From Siphonodentalium dalli (Eukaryota > Mollusca > Scaphopoda > Gadilida > Siphonodentaliidae), in contig CP136063.1 of NCBI GenBank assembly GCA_032622095.1, forward strand, positions 91,739,980-91,803,979: DNA of 64,000 nt, given 5' to 3'. The notes beneath the pieces are model-generated. The model worked only from the letters and a program-made list of their open reading frames with translations, had not been told where the DNA came from and made no database searches. Made by a program: the position numbers and the translations under genes. Positions 34,460 through 44,947 of the stretch are shown piece by piece. Within the stretch, counting starts at the first letter, position 1; every line of letters starts with the position of its first letter.

Positions 34460-35817
34460 AAAAAGCAGGAAAATTTACGAGATTTGTGAAGCGGCCTTAT
34501 TCCAGGCCATTTTTATGAAATTATTCGCAGATGACTATCTAGTGCACACCTTTAAATGATAAATTTGAAAACAGAATATGTGTCCTCGACTATATTTGCC
34601 GACTATTAGAGCGGTGCAACTCCGGCATTGTATTGCATGCTTGAATCTTGTCACATTTTTGAAAGCTAACTTCGGTAATATGTCAGTTGTGTGCTAACTT
34701 GAGGAATTATAGCTCTCACTGCGCTTGTAGTAATCAATTGGGCATGTTTATGTTATAGATGTAAATTGTATAACGTAAATTACGTTACGTTAATATCATA
34801 GAACACTGCAACGTACATGGTAAAACTGCCTCATTTGAATGTTGATATTTGACCATGAAAGCTCCACATGACTGGCCCCATTCCCATCTCATTATTCAAC
34901 ATACCCTCCAATGAAATCAGTGCAGAGCAAACATGGGAGAAAGAAAATGCGCATTATATGAGCTGATATGCACATTGTATACAGATTCTATACCTGTAAC
35001 GAACACCGTTTTTGAACACGATTGTTAACTCAAAGATAACCGTTATTTCGTTGAAGATAAATTGCACGAAATAACGGACATGATTCACACCACACTGAGA
35101 CAAATTTCTGGAAAAATATTGAAAATAAAACTGACAGGGAGGGTGGGTTTGTTGGATGATGCGGTTTCAATTTTACAACCCTAAATAGCTTATGTAATCC
35201 CATTCATTATCGTCACATCGTGTAGAAAACGTACCAATTAGTGCAAGACCCACATTTCATCGGATAAAATTTGTCCGACACGTAAGCCCACACTTAACGT
35301 GTTGATCCATTTATGAAATCAGTACATAGTGTGCGAATTTTATATTTGAAGTAAGCACAATATGAACTGATTTGCAGGAATAGGGGCTACGGTGTTATCG
35401 GGTGTATACGGAGAACGTTATGGTGGCAGTCGTGTGGTGTCTAGATTGATGGGGATACATTTATATTCATTTTAACGGAAGTTGGAAGTTTCAGAACGAA
35501 ATTGGTTGATAATGTTTTAAATATTTCGTTTCTAAACCAAGATTCGAACATTTTCCTACTTTGGGTGGTATTGGGTATTCGTTAGAGGCGTCCAACTGAA
35601 TTTTCCCCGAATTGTGATAGTTGGTCTTCCACCTTTAGTATCCACACACGCTTAGTGAGCAATGTGGATAGAAGGTATCGATTAAGGCAACAAAGAGTCG
35701 TACCTTGTGGTATACGAAAGTATATTTTGTTAACATTTAAGGCGGAAATATCCGCTAATTGTCGAACGAGAAGGTGACTATCATTCGGGTCACGTGGTAC
35801 GACGATATCCTGCTTAC
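34460..35817. other. Intron after right-arm exon 1
   Basis: It pairs with 10082-12200 of the left arm. It lacks the element found at 10973-11390. A second copy of the same sequence precedes the truncated exon 1 relic, consistent with a local tandem duplication. Confidence 0.5.
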
Positions 35818-35997
35818 CTCAGCTCTTTTCTCGAGGTCCTCCCATGGCCACTCGAAGTCTCTCTTCTCTTCAGCCTGAGAGCGACTCTCCGATAATTGAT
35901 TCTCCAGCTCCTCGATGCGGTTAAGCCGATCTAAGAGGCGTTGATTATCGTAGGCATATGCCACACACAGGAAGGCGAGTGCGGCCAACAATCGCAT
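35818..35997 (-). CDS. Secreted prepropeptide-like gene, right arm, exon 1
   Basis: It encodes 60 residues, as in the left-arm copy. A 15-residue signal peptide ends AYA. An amphipathic helix follows, and then DFEWPWEDLE between KR sites at residues 45-46 and 57-58. The donor GTAAGC follows a GAG codon in phase 0. Compared with 9902-10081 I see two amino-acid changes (D to E in the EEL-NQ stretch, A to S before the first KR) among about eight base differences, so selection has probably kept it. The start was chosen because only this ATG is shared by both arms. The likely splice partner is 33764-33476. Confidence 0.75.
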
Positions 35998-36103
35998 GCT
36001 TGAACTGAAAATAATGGTCTGAATTATTTTAAATATTTTTTGTTTGCTCGATCCATACATAAATACACAAGGGCAAAAGGGGATTGGCTGACAAGTGTTG
36101 CCA

Positions 36104-36109
36104 CTTATA
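36104..36109 (-). promoter_or_regulatory. TATA-like box upstream of right-arm gene
   Basis: The minus strand reads TATAAG here, at the same distance from the start codon as in the left-arm copy, inside a well-conserved block. The promoter role is inferred. Confidence 0.4.
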
Positions 36110-36233
36110 ATAATCTCCTCTCCCCTTTGCCAAACACCACGGCTATACAAAATAAGCATTGTCATGAGCAAGGAAATATGTTATAATAATAGTTTTGAAC
36201 TAGTAATGATAACATACAATATAAGTAATGGGT

Positions 36234-36492
36234 CACTTGAACCACACCCAAGCATATCATCTATCATCTAACAGTTACCAAATCGATTCATATCGTCAAA
36301 CATCGCGGGAGAAATAGAAATATTAATGTTGATATTATTAAATACTCATACAAATCAAAATGATAGTGGTGTCGACTCGGATGCAAAAATTCTAGGTCAG
36401 AACACAAAATTAGTGTATAATTAAAAACAATAGCTTATCATTTTGTATCATGCATTGTTTTTGAATTATATGGAATAAATACTGTTTACATC
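36234..36492. mobile_element. Right-arm-specific insertion with 11-bp target duplication
   Basis: A perfect AAGTAATGGGT flanks it at 36223-36233 and 36493-36503. The left arm near 9680 has one such sequence uninterrupted. The inserted 259 bp has no terminal inverted repeat or A tail that I recognise. The length of the duplication suggests retroposition or a MULE-type event. Confidence 0.65.
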
Positions 36493-36503
36493 AAGTAATG
36501 GGT

Positions 36504-37368
36504 TGTTTCATATTTTATTTTATGTAAAAGAAGACCGTGTGATCATAAAGGCAATAAACTGATAAAGAGACTGAAGTTGATCTGAACGATAGAGAGGTAA
36601 GAGCAGGGAGTGATGGAGCGAGAGGTATGTCAATGAGGGAGAGGTAGACGTATTGCATCATTTGCATATGCGTGGTGTCGACAGCTTTATTGGATTCGAC
36701 ATATACTTCGATAACAATTTAGATACATGTACATGTATATCAATCGTTATAGTTTATTCTCTTTTCTTCGGTTAATATATTGAAATCGAAACGTGTTGTT
36801 TCTTTAATGAAACGATGCACGTAATGGCGGATAGCAGTATTAATTTCGTCACTCAGTTATGGACTGCTGAACAAAAGTGTCTTGACTGATATGGTATTCA
36901 CATCAAACGGGATCAAACTGCTATATTGTCCCAGACTTTCGCTAGCATATAAATATATACTTGTCAGCGGTCTTATCGAAGAGACCACAACTGCACGTTT
37001 AAGAGTCTATTGATGGTTATTGGAGCTGGCATTGTATAATATTAAAACTAAATATTAGAATTTGCGAATTTTATCTGCTTTTTAAAATCATCTAGAGGAG
37101 AGTCTCTGCAGTGGTATTCCATTAAGGAGTTCCAAACTGCGAGCCATTTTTGGGGAAAATGAATCGATTATTTCAGTGTCGCGACGAGTAGGGGCGAAGT
37201 CACTTGCATTTCTCAGGTCGTAATCAGTTGTATCCGCAAAAAAGGGAGCACAATTGAGACCAGATAGTTTGCAGCATTCTGGTTTAAGATTTTATGTAGA
37301 ACTGACAGCTATACATATAGTGAACATTATACGAGTGTGCAAAGATTATCTATTGCACCTAACGACAC
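36504..37368. other. Right-arm sequence, no gene
   Basis: It pairs with 5845-5030 of the left arm. About 36525 is the empty site of the TTA-flanked element at 5846-9643. No coding sequence was recognised. Confidence 0.45.
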
Positions 37369-37375
37369 GCCCATA

Positions 37376-38120
37376 CTTGCTTGCTTGCTTGTTGTGGAAT
37401 TCCCTCCTTGAGGTGAGGAGCACCCCATTATTGGGTATATAAAATAATGATAGTAAAAAAAAGTCTAGTAAAACCAGGTAAAACTGTGATAATGATAAAA
37501 GAGTTGATAAAATTGTGGTAATAGTGAATTAAAAGATTGTTGTGTGTGTAAGTTAACACCTAAGAGCTTTTGAATTGAGCTTTCATATGTACATATGTAC
37601 ATGTATATTTTTGTTTTGTTTTTAAGATTACTGTTTTAGTTAAAATTTGTCGTGTTGACAAGAATATTTACAAATAGTTGTCTTGCCTGTACAGCTCGGT
37701 TAGTTTGTCAAGTTATATGTGCTTGTCTGCTTCTGTTTTTAAAATGTATACTCTGTGCACATGGATTGAGTATAAGAAATGTCTTGCCAGTTTTTCAATT
37801 TGTATTTTCTCTGTATCAGTAAGGTTTTTCCAATTTTCTAATTTTGTGCAGTCTATAGTTAACTGAGTTAAGAGATCTGGTTGGTCAATATTGTATGTGT
37901 CAGTAATGATTTTTGGGAGACATATTTGAGTTTTTGTATGTAGCATTGTCGTTGGTGGTTAGTGTTAGTACATTGTGAGACGAAGTGTATTCTGTCCTCA
38001 TCAGTTAGTTTGCAGAGTGGACATTCGGCAGAGATGAGGTTTTGCCTGAATCATTTTCTATTGATTTGTAGTAGATAAGTATCTGTCATCAGCCATGTTT
38101 TTATAATAGCCTTTTTTGTG
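37376..38120 (-). pseudogene. LINE ORF2 C-terminal relic, 745-bp insertion
   Basis: It is flanked by GCCCATA at 37369-37375 and 38121-38127, while the left arm (near 5030) has the site once. On the minus strand the sequence encodes a Cys/His motif (AECPLCKLTDEDRIHF then a QC) followed by QPDLLTQLTIDCTKL and EKLARHFLYSIHVHRVYILK. This matches the C-terminal zinc-binding end of many non-LTR retrotransposon proteins. The 3' end is a short CAAG microsatellite and not poly(A), as in CR1/L2-like groups. It is a dead 5'-truncated copy. Confidence 0.7.
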
Positions 38121-38127
38121 GCCCATA

Positions 38128-38678
38128 ATGAGACGAGGTCACTCGTGAGGGCGGAAATCTAATACAGGCCTACCACACATGCTTACAGCCCAATCCACTT
38201 CCTGTTCTATAACCAGAAACAATGTCCATTCTGTTGCATCATGAATTATGTTGTCTGAGATGGAATAAAATATTATTAAAGATGGTCGCTTCCCTGAACT
38301 ATCTGTATCGATTCGGGGGGGGGGGTAAAATAATAATTATAAATCAGGGAAATCAGTCAGGGAGCATCTCACTTTGCCGACGGCTATTGTTTCCAGGGGT
38401 ACCTGCACGAGGTGTGAATAATCTCTTACTTCAATCATTTGCCGCTTATAGTATATTCCTCTTTTCTTTTAGTGTTTTAATGGTTTGTCCATTCTTTTTG
38501 TAGATTTTTAATGATTTGTCAATTTGGGAACTTGGGTTTTGGAACCTTTGGTGCTGATTCAATGCTGATGTCAGGAAATAATCTGTGTCATGTTTTATTT
38601 ATGCAAAATAATTAATAAAATACATACAAGGAGATAACAAACATATAACAAATACACGACAATACTTTAACAAAAAGC
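38128..38678. other. Right-arm sequence, partly private insertion
   Basis: Up to about 38350 it pairs with 4980-4690. From about 38350 it belongs to a block absent from the left arm that contains the MULE relic. A G-tract lies near 38315. Confidence 0.4.
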
Positions 38679-38963
38679 TCAATGGTGAACTAATTTAGCG
38701 ATTGAATCTAAGTATTCTACAATGTCGATCTCGTTTTCAATGAATATTCTCTTGAAATGTCTAAGAGACGCGTTGACCGCCCGATATTTTCTTCTCTGTG
38801 ATTGAACCCTGCCGCCACCAGTAAGTTGAAGTATCGTCGATTCTGTATATGTTTGCTCTTTCTTAATGTGGTCGATCATGTCGAATATGTTTGGTTTTGA
38901 TGGAAATATGTCTTTAATCGCGTTCTGTGCCGCTTTCTCGTAATCTGTGAACACGGTTGGTGG
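38679..38963 (-). pseudogene. MULE (Mutator-like) transposase relic
   Basis: On the minus strand the frame opens PPTVFTDYEKAAQNAIKDIF, resembling the acidic catalytic TDxE..A..N.I...F segment of Mutator-like transposases. It then passes directly to PNIFDMIDHIKKEQ and RRKYRAVNASLRHF, which resemble the C-terminal part of animal MULE proteins. The catalytic core between these is missing, so an internal deletion is likely. The 5' side is cut by the TTAA of the neighbouring MITE. It ends at a stop at 38679. Confidence 0.6.
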
Positions 38964-38968
38964 ATTAA

Positions 38969-39270
38969 AGGCACGGGCGGCGTTCGTTGCAGAAATGTTT
39001 ATATTTGTTCAAATCGCCATCAACAGAAGGAACACCAAAATATGTACAGTTCCGCTCATATACCAAACACAATCAGCGCGTAAATAGTATATTGTCGTCA
39101 AGACGTACGATGGTGTACGTAAACAAGATTCTGCTCGTGTTACAGAAGTTGTGCTTCTGTTTACATAACACAGCGCAATTCTATTGGTTAATCACACACA
39201 AATGATATAAACGCTCTTTATTATTTCCATATCGGGAAAACAGTAACAAATAACGCTCTTTATCAGTCAA
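38969..39270. mobile_element. Truncated TTAA MITE next to the MULE relic
   Basis: It begins after TTAA at 38965-38968 with AGGCACGGGCGGCGTTCG and matches 3135-2835 inverted. The far end is lost at about 39270, where right-arm sequence resumes. It is non-coding. Confidence 0.65.
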
Positions 39271-40380
39271 CCGGAGCTTCTGTCACTAGGATATTAATTT
39301 CTCAATGAATTATTTTCTATGAATTGGGACAATTTATGTGGCTAATTTTAGAACATTACTAAATTCGTCGATATGATTAGCCCAATGTTACCAGATTTGC
39401 CATTTAGTGTAAACATATTTTATTCCTCTTTATAAACATATTTCATATATAATATGTTATATAAAATTACATTGAAAAAAATGGATTTGGCAGTAACCGG
39501 ATGCTTAACTGTGGCCATTTCCGACATAGGAATAATTGTATCGCATTATATATGATGATAATGTACTTATGAGATTAAATTCATTATTGTTACTCCTTGA
39601 AGACCCACTTAATTTTCGAACCACCAGATCCCATTATATAAAATATATGCCATATTATATACAATTTGAAAAAACATTGTATTATTATCAACTTATCCGG
39701 TGCAATAAACTGTGAACGTGTACCGACGTGTTTTCTGTATGCAAAGTCTATTATTTTCAATGGAAGGAGAATAACTCTATATAATATTAGTTTGAATTCT
39801 ATTGCATTCTGGAAGACAAATGGGGGAAATGTTTCTATGATTTCAGCTATTGTCTATAATACAGGCACAGGCGTTCCAAATGGTGATGAATTATACTATT
39901 TTAATCATATTTTATCTCATCGATTGTTATTAAAAACACTTCTTCGAATATTTCCGTTATTTCGTCAACAACTCTTCTTCAAATATCTCCGTTATTTCGT
40001 CAAAAACACTTCTTCTCATACAAATCACCGTTATTTAGAAAATTAATATTATTTATAGAGTTATTGCTCTTCATATTAAATATGAAGCTAACATGCAGGA
40101 TTAGCAAAACATGTCTTCATTTAGTGGACAATCGCAAGCTCGCGTGCCACGCGTGGTTGGATTGTCCATTTATTAATGACCATTTTAGGTACCGATTGTC
40201 CATATATAAGTGGACAATCCTTGAAGAATTGCCTGATATAATGATACCGTGTAATGCTGTATTCTTGCTGCATGTTATGAAGGTTTCATTCCGTCAATCG
40301 TAGCATTATATTTGCCATCTGTCGATAGGCACCACCTCACGACTAAATTGAGAACACTAACCGGATACAATTCGTGTGAA
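39271..40380. other. Right-arm sequence with a short tandem repeat
   Basis: It pairs with 4660-3640. About 39934-40038 holds roughly three imperfect units containing CGTTATTTCGTCAA and CTTCTTC. About 40120-40235 contains inverted GGATTGTCCA words absent from the left arm, suggesting a small private insertion. No gene was seen. Confidence 0.45.
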
Positions 40381-40381
40381 T

Positions 40382-40498
40382 CTTACACATAGCGGTATAT
40401 ATAGAGCACTCAAACTGAATCTTACACATAGTGGTATATATAGAGCACTCAAACTGAATCTTACACATAGCGGTATATATAGAGCACTCAAACTGAAT
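40382..40498. repeat. 39-bp tandem repeat, three units
   Basis: Three nearly identical 39-bp units each contain CTTACACATAGCGGTATATA and then AGAGCACTCAAACTGAAT. The left arm near 3575-3615 has one unit. The period is a multiple of three, so the minus strand reads as a 13-residue peptide repeat, but I see no evidence for a gene. Confidence 0.8.
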
Positions 40499-41019
40499 CT
40501 TTCTGCAGAATGAAGATATAATTCCTTTCGTTCGTGGTGTATTTTGCTTCACGACCTTACCCACGACTGCTCATGATTGAAATGAACCAAACATATACTT
40601 ATATGCGCGTGTTTTTGTAACCGGCTATCAATAATCAAATCCCCTAGATATGATAATCCTATACAGAGGCGATGGCTCTCAGATCGGCAGCCACGGATAA
40701 CTTCGTGTTGAGCGTAGCCCGGTATCATGGGTATTAACTACATGGACTATATGAATCAGGGAGCTAATGTAAATGTGTTCGGGGAGCGATTGCACCGTGG
40801 AAGATGAAGGTAACTGAAGAATGGCCTTCACCTGGTACATTACTGATCTCTTATTTATTTTATTTGTACATCATATCTAAATTATTTAAACTGGTCAATT
40901 AATGGGGGAATGGATTTTTGTGAGTGTGAAATTTATTTAGATAGCTGCTGTACTTCTGGGTTTTTCCAGGTAAAATTTTGCTGCGGGATTTCCCTTTCGT
41001 GCACTTGGGGATTTATTTA
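40499..41019. other. Right-arm sequence, no gene
   Basis: It pairs with 3560-3300 and 2590-2290. About 40735 is the empty site for the foldback element at 2594-3317. Confidence 0.45.
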
Positions 41020-41810
41020 GACAAAAAGGCCTCAGGTGCCCCCGTTTTTTGCGACAAGATATGAAAATTTATTCCTGCCAGCCACCGTAAACCTATGGAA
41101 TAGCCTTCCACCAGAAGCGAAAAGTTGTGACACAGTATCAGAATTCAAGAGATATATCTCCAAAAATCACAATAGCATACCATCATATTGTTATATAACG
41201 TTTGCAAGACCAAGTCAAATCTACCACTGAGAACCTACTGCAGTAACTTGAAATATGATCTGTTTTGTAACCACCTAAATAATAATCCATTCTGCGATTG
41301 TGGGGAACTAGAGACCGCCGAACATTTTTTACTTCACTGTCCAATTTACAAAAGAGAGAGAGAGATAACTGTTTTGTGGGTCCTATTATGACATTAAATG
41401 TGAACACTTTACTTAATGGGTCGGTTAATTCAACGTACAGTGAAAATACAGTCATTTTCATGTCACTCCAAAAGTTCATAGATAGAACCAAACGATTTAA
41501 CTGAGTTCCAGCACTAACAGATATACATATCTCATCCAAAGAGTAGTGAAAATAAATAAGAGCGCTGTCACAGTTATATTGTACAATCCGGGGGGGGGGG
41601 GTCGGATCTGCGGCGATCAGCTCGCGGGTGTCTGTGGAATGGACAATTCATCACTCGAGATCAAAATATATCATGAAGCAATTTTATATCGCGGAAATGG
41701 CCACGAATAAGCCTAGGCTTACTGCCAGATCCATTTATCTCATATGTATGTTTGTGTATGTTGTATGTGTATTTATGTGCCTTTTTGAGAAATAAAATAT
41801 TGTTTACACT
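41020..41810 (+). pseudogene. LINE ORF2 C-terminal fragment, frameshifted
   Basis: Three overlapping frames together give the end of a non-LTR retrotransposon protein. FLPATVNLWNSLPPEAKSCD and EFKRYI lie at 41070-41160. A zinc-binding stretch with FCDCGELETAEHFLLHC lies at about 41290-41340. A tail, then a stop, follows near 41502. At least two frameshifts break it. It sits where the left arm has unrelated sequence (2100-2290). It ends close to an AATAAA at about 41791. It is inactive. Confidence 0.65.
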
Positions 41811-42170
41811 AAAGACGACCATCAACGCGGCTGTGGTTTTACTTCTTTCGATATCATTTCAATGATGTACATAACCATGCATTTGAATATAATGGTTGTT
41901 CGGAGCATATAACGGCCAATCTTCTCAACAAAATGTTAATGCAGTTACAATCAACTCGACGTCACTGTTCGTCATGATTGGTCTTTAATATAGATATGTA
42001 TGTACATTCAGAAACCAATAAGAACTGAAACTGTCACCAGATACAAGTCATTCACGAAAACATGTTTGTCAGTTTTGAATTCGCGCAGCACGGTGCTCAA
42101 ATTCAAAACTGAGCGAACAATAGTACTGCGCGAATTTAAATACGCCGAGTAAGGTATATATTTATTATCC
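41811..42170. other. Right-arm sequence, no gene
   Basis: It pairs with 2100-1970, but about 41850-42060 has no left-arm counterpart. Around 42065-42150 inverted words with ATTCGCGCAG flank a short spacer. No gene was seen. Confidence 0.4.
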
Positions 42171-42965
42171 ATATCACCCCTGGTCAAGTGGTTCTGTTAG
42201 TCTGCTGTGATATTGGTGGTCCCGCTGAAATGCTATGGTACTGGTTGGGCAAACTGATGCTGTTAAGAAAAGGTAGGGTTATTTTGTTCTAAAATTGTCA
42301 TTTTCGCGGTGTTTGGCTAATCCAAGCGATTTAGAAATAAAAAAGACAATGTCTGCATGAAACATCATAAACAAACATATATAGTTTTGAAAAATTTAAT
42401 AATGGCTACGCTGGTATTTGAAAAATAACTGTGAATAGCCATCTTAATTATAGTCGATCTGCAACAACTAATACAACCAGAGTTAAAATATTTCGCAATA
42501 TATATGTATTTGAATGGTCGATACACATACTGGTTATTCCCAAGCACTGAAATAGTGTGTCTGTCATTTGCCGAATGTGGTCCCCAGAGGGTGAATTTAG
42601 TGATGCTACCCCGCATAGCGGGCTAGCATCACCAAATTCACCCTCTGTGAACCTCATTCTGCTGAGGTGTAAGCAGAATGAGGTCCACAGAGGGAGAATT
42701 TGGTGATGCTAGCCCTCTATGCGGGGTAGCATCACTAAATTCACCCTCTGGGGACCTCATTCTGCAAATGACAGACACACTATTTCAAGGCCTGGTTATT
42801 CCTATATGTTTAGATTATCCGAACACCGCAAAAATGACAACTTTTAGATAAAATAACGATACTTTCCCTAACAGCATAAGTTTGCTATAACATAAGAATA
42901 GCTATGAAGCAGAACTCACCAGCACCATAGCACATTAGCAGGACCATTTGACCAAGGATTTATAT
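42171..42965. mobile_element. Subterminal-repeat DNA transposon carrying a second element
   Basis: Inverted ends (CACCCCTGGTCAAGTGGTTC near 42176, and its relative inverted near 42950) match the element at 1450-1938 in the left arm. It is longer here because of the palindrome at 42541-42792. Confidence 0.5.
42541..42792. mobile_element. Palindromic foldback element with 10-bp target duplication
   Basis: TGGTTATTCC flanks it at 42531-42540 and 42793-42802. The 252-bp insert is almost wholly a palindrome centred near 42664, containing words such as CACCAAATTCACCCTCTG in both orientations. The left arm near 1620 lacks it. A 9-10-bp duplication with very long inverted repeats fits a MULE-derived MITE. 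A fragment of the same family lies at 56295-56340. Confidence 0.75.
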
Positions 42966-43835
42966 GTTGTTGCGATGATATAATGCGTATTCACGTTGGA
43001 TCCGTGTAAACTGTCACATTTGTAAATTTCAATTACTCAAAATGCCCTTTCTAAGCCAATGAAACTCAACACCTGAAGCTCAATATTATGTGGGCATTTT
43101 GGTTCCTCAACTCTGGAACAGTTCAAAGAATGTTTACATATTCACTTTGTTTTGCAATGAAAGACGTTCAGGCAAATTCGAATATTTGAAATAATAATAG
43201 TTTTGTACTCACATGTATTGCAATCCGGGGTATAGATATCAATAAGAGTTTCCTTTTCCAATCGCCAAGTGTCGAGTTGATAGAGAAATCTTCTTTTTAT
43301 ACATCGAGTTGAATAACCTAGTCGATCCAGTAGAACAAGTTTATAAAAAACATTGCATAATCTGAATGGGCAGTTATAACTAGCCAACAAACGATGCTAT
43401 AATTTTAATATACGACTTAGCGATTTACCGTACATGTTGCTGGCATATGTGCCAAATCCCTCTAGTTATGACTAGAGTCGGAATCGGCTGACCTTCGCCT
43501 TCTCAATTATTGTTATTTAACCCATTCCAATACATGTCTGGAGGACACTGTTAACAATGGATTAATGCGATAATCATCTGGACTATCTAATGCGCCATGA
43601 AGTCGTGTAACGTGTAGTTGGTAAATACCTAACTCTGCGCCGCCAAAAAGTGGTCAAACTAACTCATCAGCTGACAAGACAGTTTAGACGCGTTGATGTT
43701 AATGTACAGTATATGATATATGTATGCTGTCTTCGTTGAGTAAAACCAGAGGCACTGGGAGCTTAATTTTGGAAGCGGGTAGATACAGGTCTGTTATAAT
43801 ACTACATTAGATCATGTCACGAATATGTACTGTGA
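42966..43835. other. Outer right-arm sequence, no gene
   Basis: It pairs with 1435-556. The open frame at 43390-43142 mirrors 1026-1274, but the differences between the two are mostly amino-acid changing. Confidence 0.45.
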
Positions 43836-43879
43836 CTAATACCCGTAGAAATCATATTCGACCAGTACAAAACCTGAGA

Positions 43880-44500
43880 ACTTTTTGAAGCTTCGACAGG
43901 AAACTTTGTATAGAAAACACAACGCGGGGAATATATTTATTAGTTATTACCTGTTCCTTAATAATGTACTTCACTCTCGGTGAAGGTCCCAACTCTAAAC
44001 TACACGATGGTACTAAAATATCTGTGCCAAGTTTCAAAAACATTGACCTAAAAATGTAGGAATAAAAGCTCGAACAAAATTATGCATGTTGCAAAAAAAA
44101 ATTCCAAGTCTAAAAAGGTGGATAACTCCACCAAACCAAAAAAAAATCGGACAGACGTCATAATCGCAGGTGCACAGGTTCCCATGGCACTTAATATATG
44201 TGCCAAGTTAAAAAAAATGACCTAAAATGTAGGGATAAAAGCTCGGACAAAATTATACATGTTCCGAAAAATATCTAAGTCGAAAAAGAGGGATAATTCC
44301 GCACAAAAAAAGTCCAACAGACGTCATAATCGCAGGTGCACAGGTTCCCATGGTGGTTGATGTCTGCCAAGTTTCACGGAAAATGATCAAAAACACCTGA
44401 GAAAAACTCCGGACAAAATTTCCGTCCGCGGACGACGGACGGACAAGCTGATTCCAGTATACCCAAAAACTTCCTTCCGGGGGGGGGGGGGGGGGTATAA
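43880..44500. repeat. Tandem bivalve-type repeat ending in a G-tract
   Basis: Two units of roughly 175 bp (about 44033-44208 and 44209-44375) share GACGTCATAATCGCAGGTGC and CAGGTTCCCATGG. A final part carries GGACGACGGACGGACAAGCT, TGATTCCAGTATACCC and a G-tract. I recall this type of terminal segment as abundant in marine bivalve genomes, and it is my main reason for the taxonomic guess. It is non-coding. Confidence 0.6.
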
Positions 44501-44947
44501 TAAGAAATATATTCCCCAAGTTTTCTATTCGACTTTATAATGTTTACGTCCCAGGTTTTATACTGGTGGAATATGATCTCTACGGGCGTTAGCCAGAGTA
44601 GAGATTCATGGCAAGCCCTACTATATCACGGACCTTACATTTACATAGAAAGGCTCTGGTGACGATCTCGTGGAAACGCCATGCAACCCGATAAGAAAAT
44701 AATTGTGTTGTCGAACTGATTTAGACGGCCGATCATACAAAAAAGTGACTTGGAATACTCAACGCATGGGTTAGTGTTAAATGTCTGGAAGTTCTAATAT
44801 GAAAAATACATGTATACAAATACCACAAACTACAGCATATATTGTCACCAAAAGACTGCAATGGCATGAAAGACTTTGATAATAAATTATAACTTTATCT
44901 GTTAACACTTAACAAAGTAAAATGTGAAGATGAAAATATCAATGAAT
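44501..44947. other. Unassigned sequence
   Basis: It lies outside the arms. No gene, repeat or motif was recognised. Confidence 0.4.

Larger units (their letters stand above)
22170..43835 (-). repeat. Right arm of the giant inverted repeat
   Basis: This is the reverse-complement partner of 556-18400 and is longer because of private insertions: a LINE tail at 37376-38120, an insertion at 36234-36492, a palindrome at 42541-42792, a LINE fragment at 41020-41810, a MULE/MITE block at about 38350-39270, a tandem duplication of gene exons at 30.8-34 kb, and a 2.4-kb block at about 23510-25900. Its inner part is duplicated again at 58160-64000. Confidence 0.85.

Noticed and set aside
34059-34460. 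133-codon frame of CINDSNT repeats as a gene
   Set aside because: It is generated by a 21-bp intronic minisatellite whose period is a multiple of three.
40343-40564. 73-codon minus-strand frame with 13-residue repeats
   Set aside because: It is explained by the 39-bp tandem repeat; the left arm has one unit and no frame.
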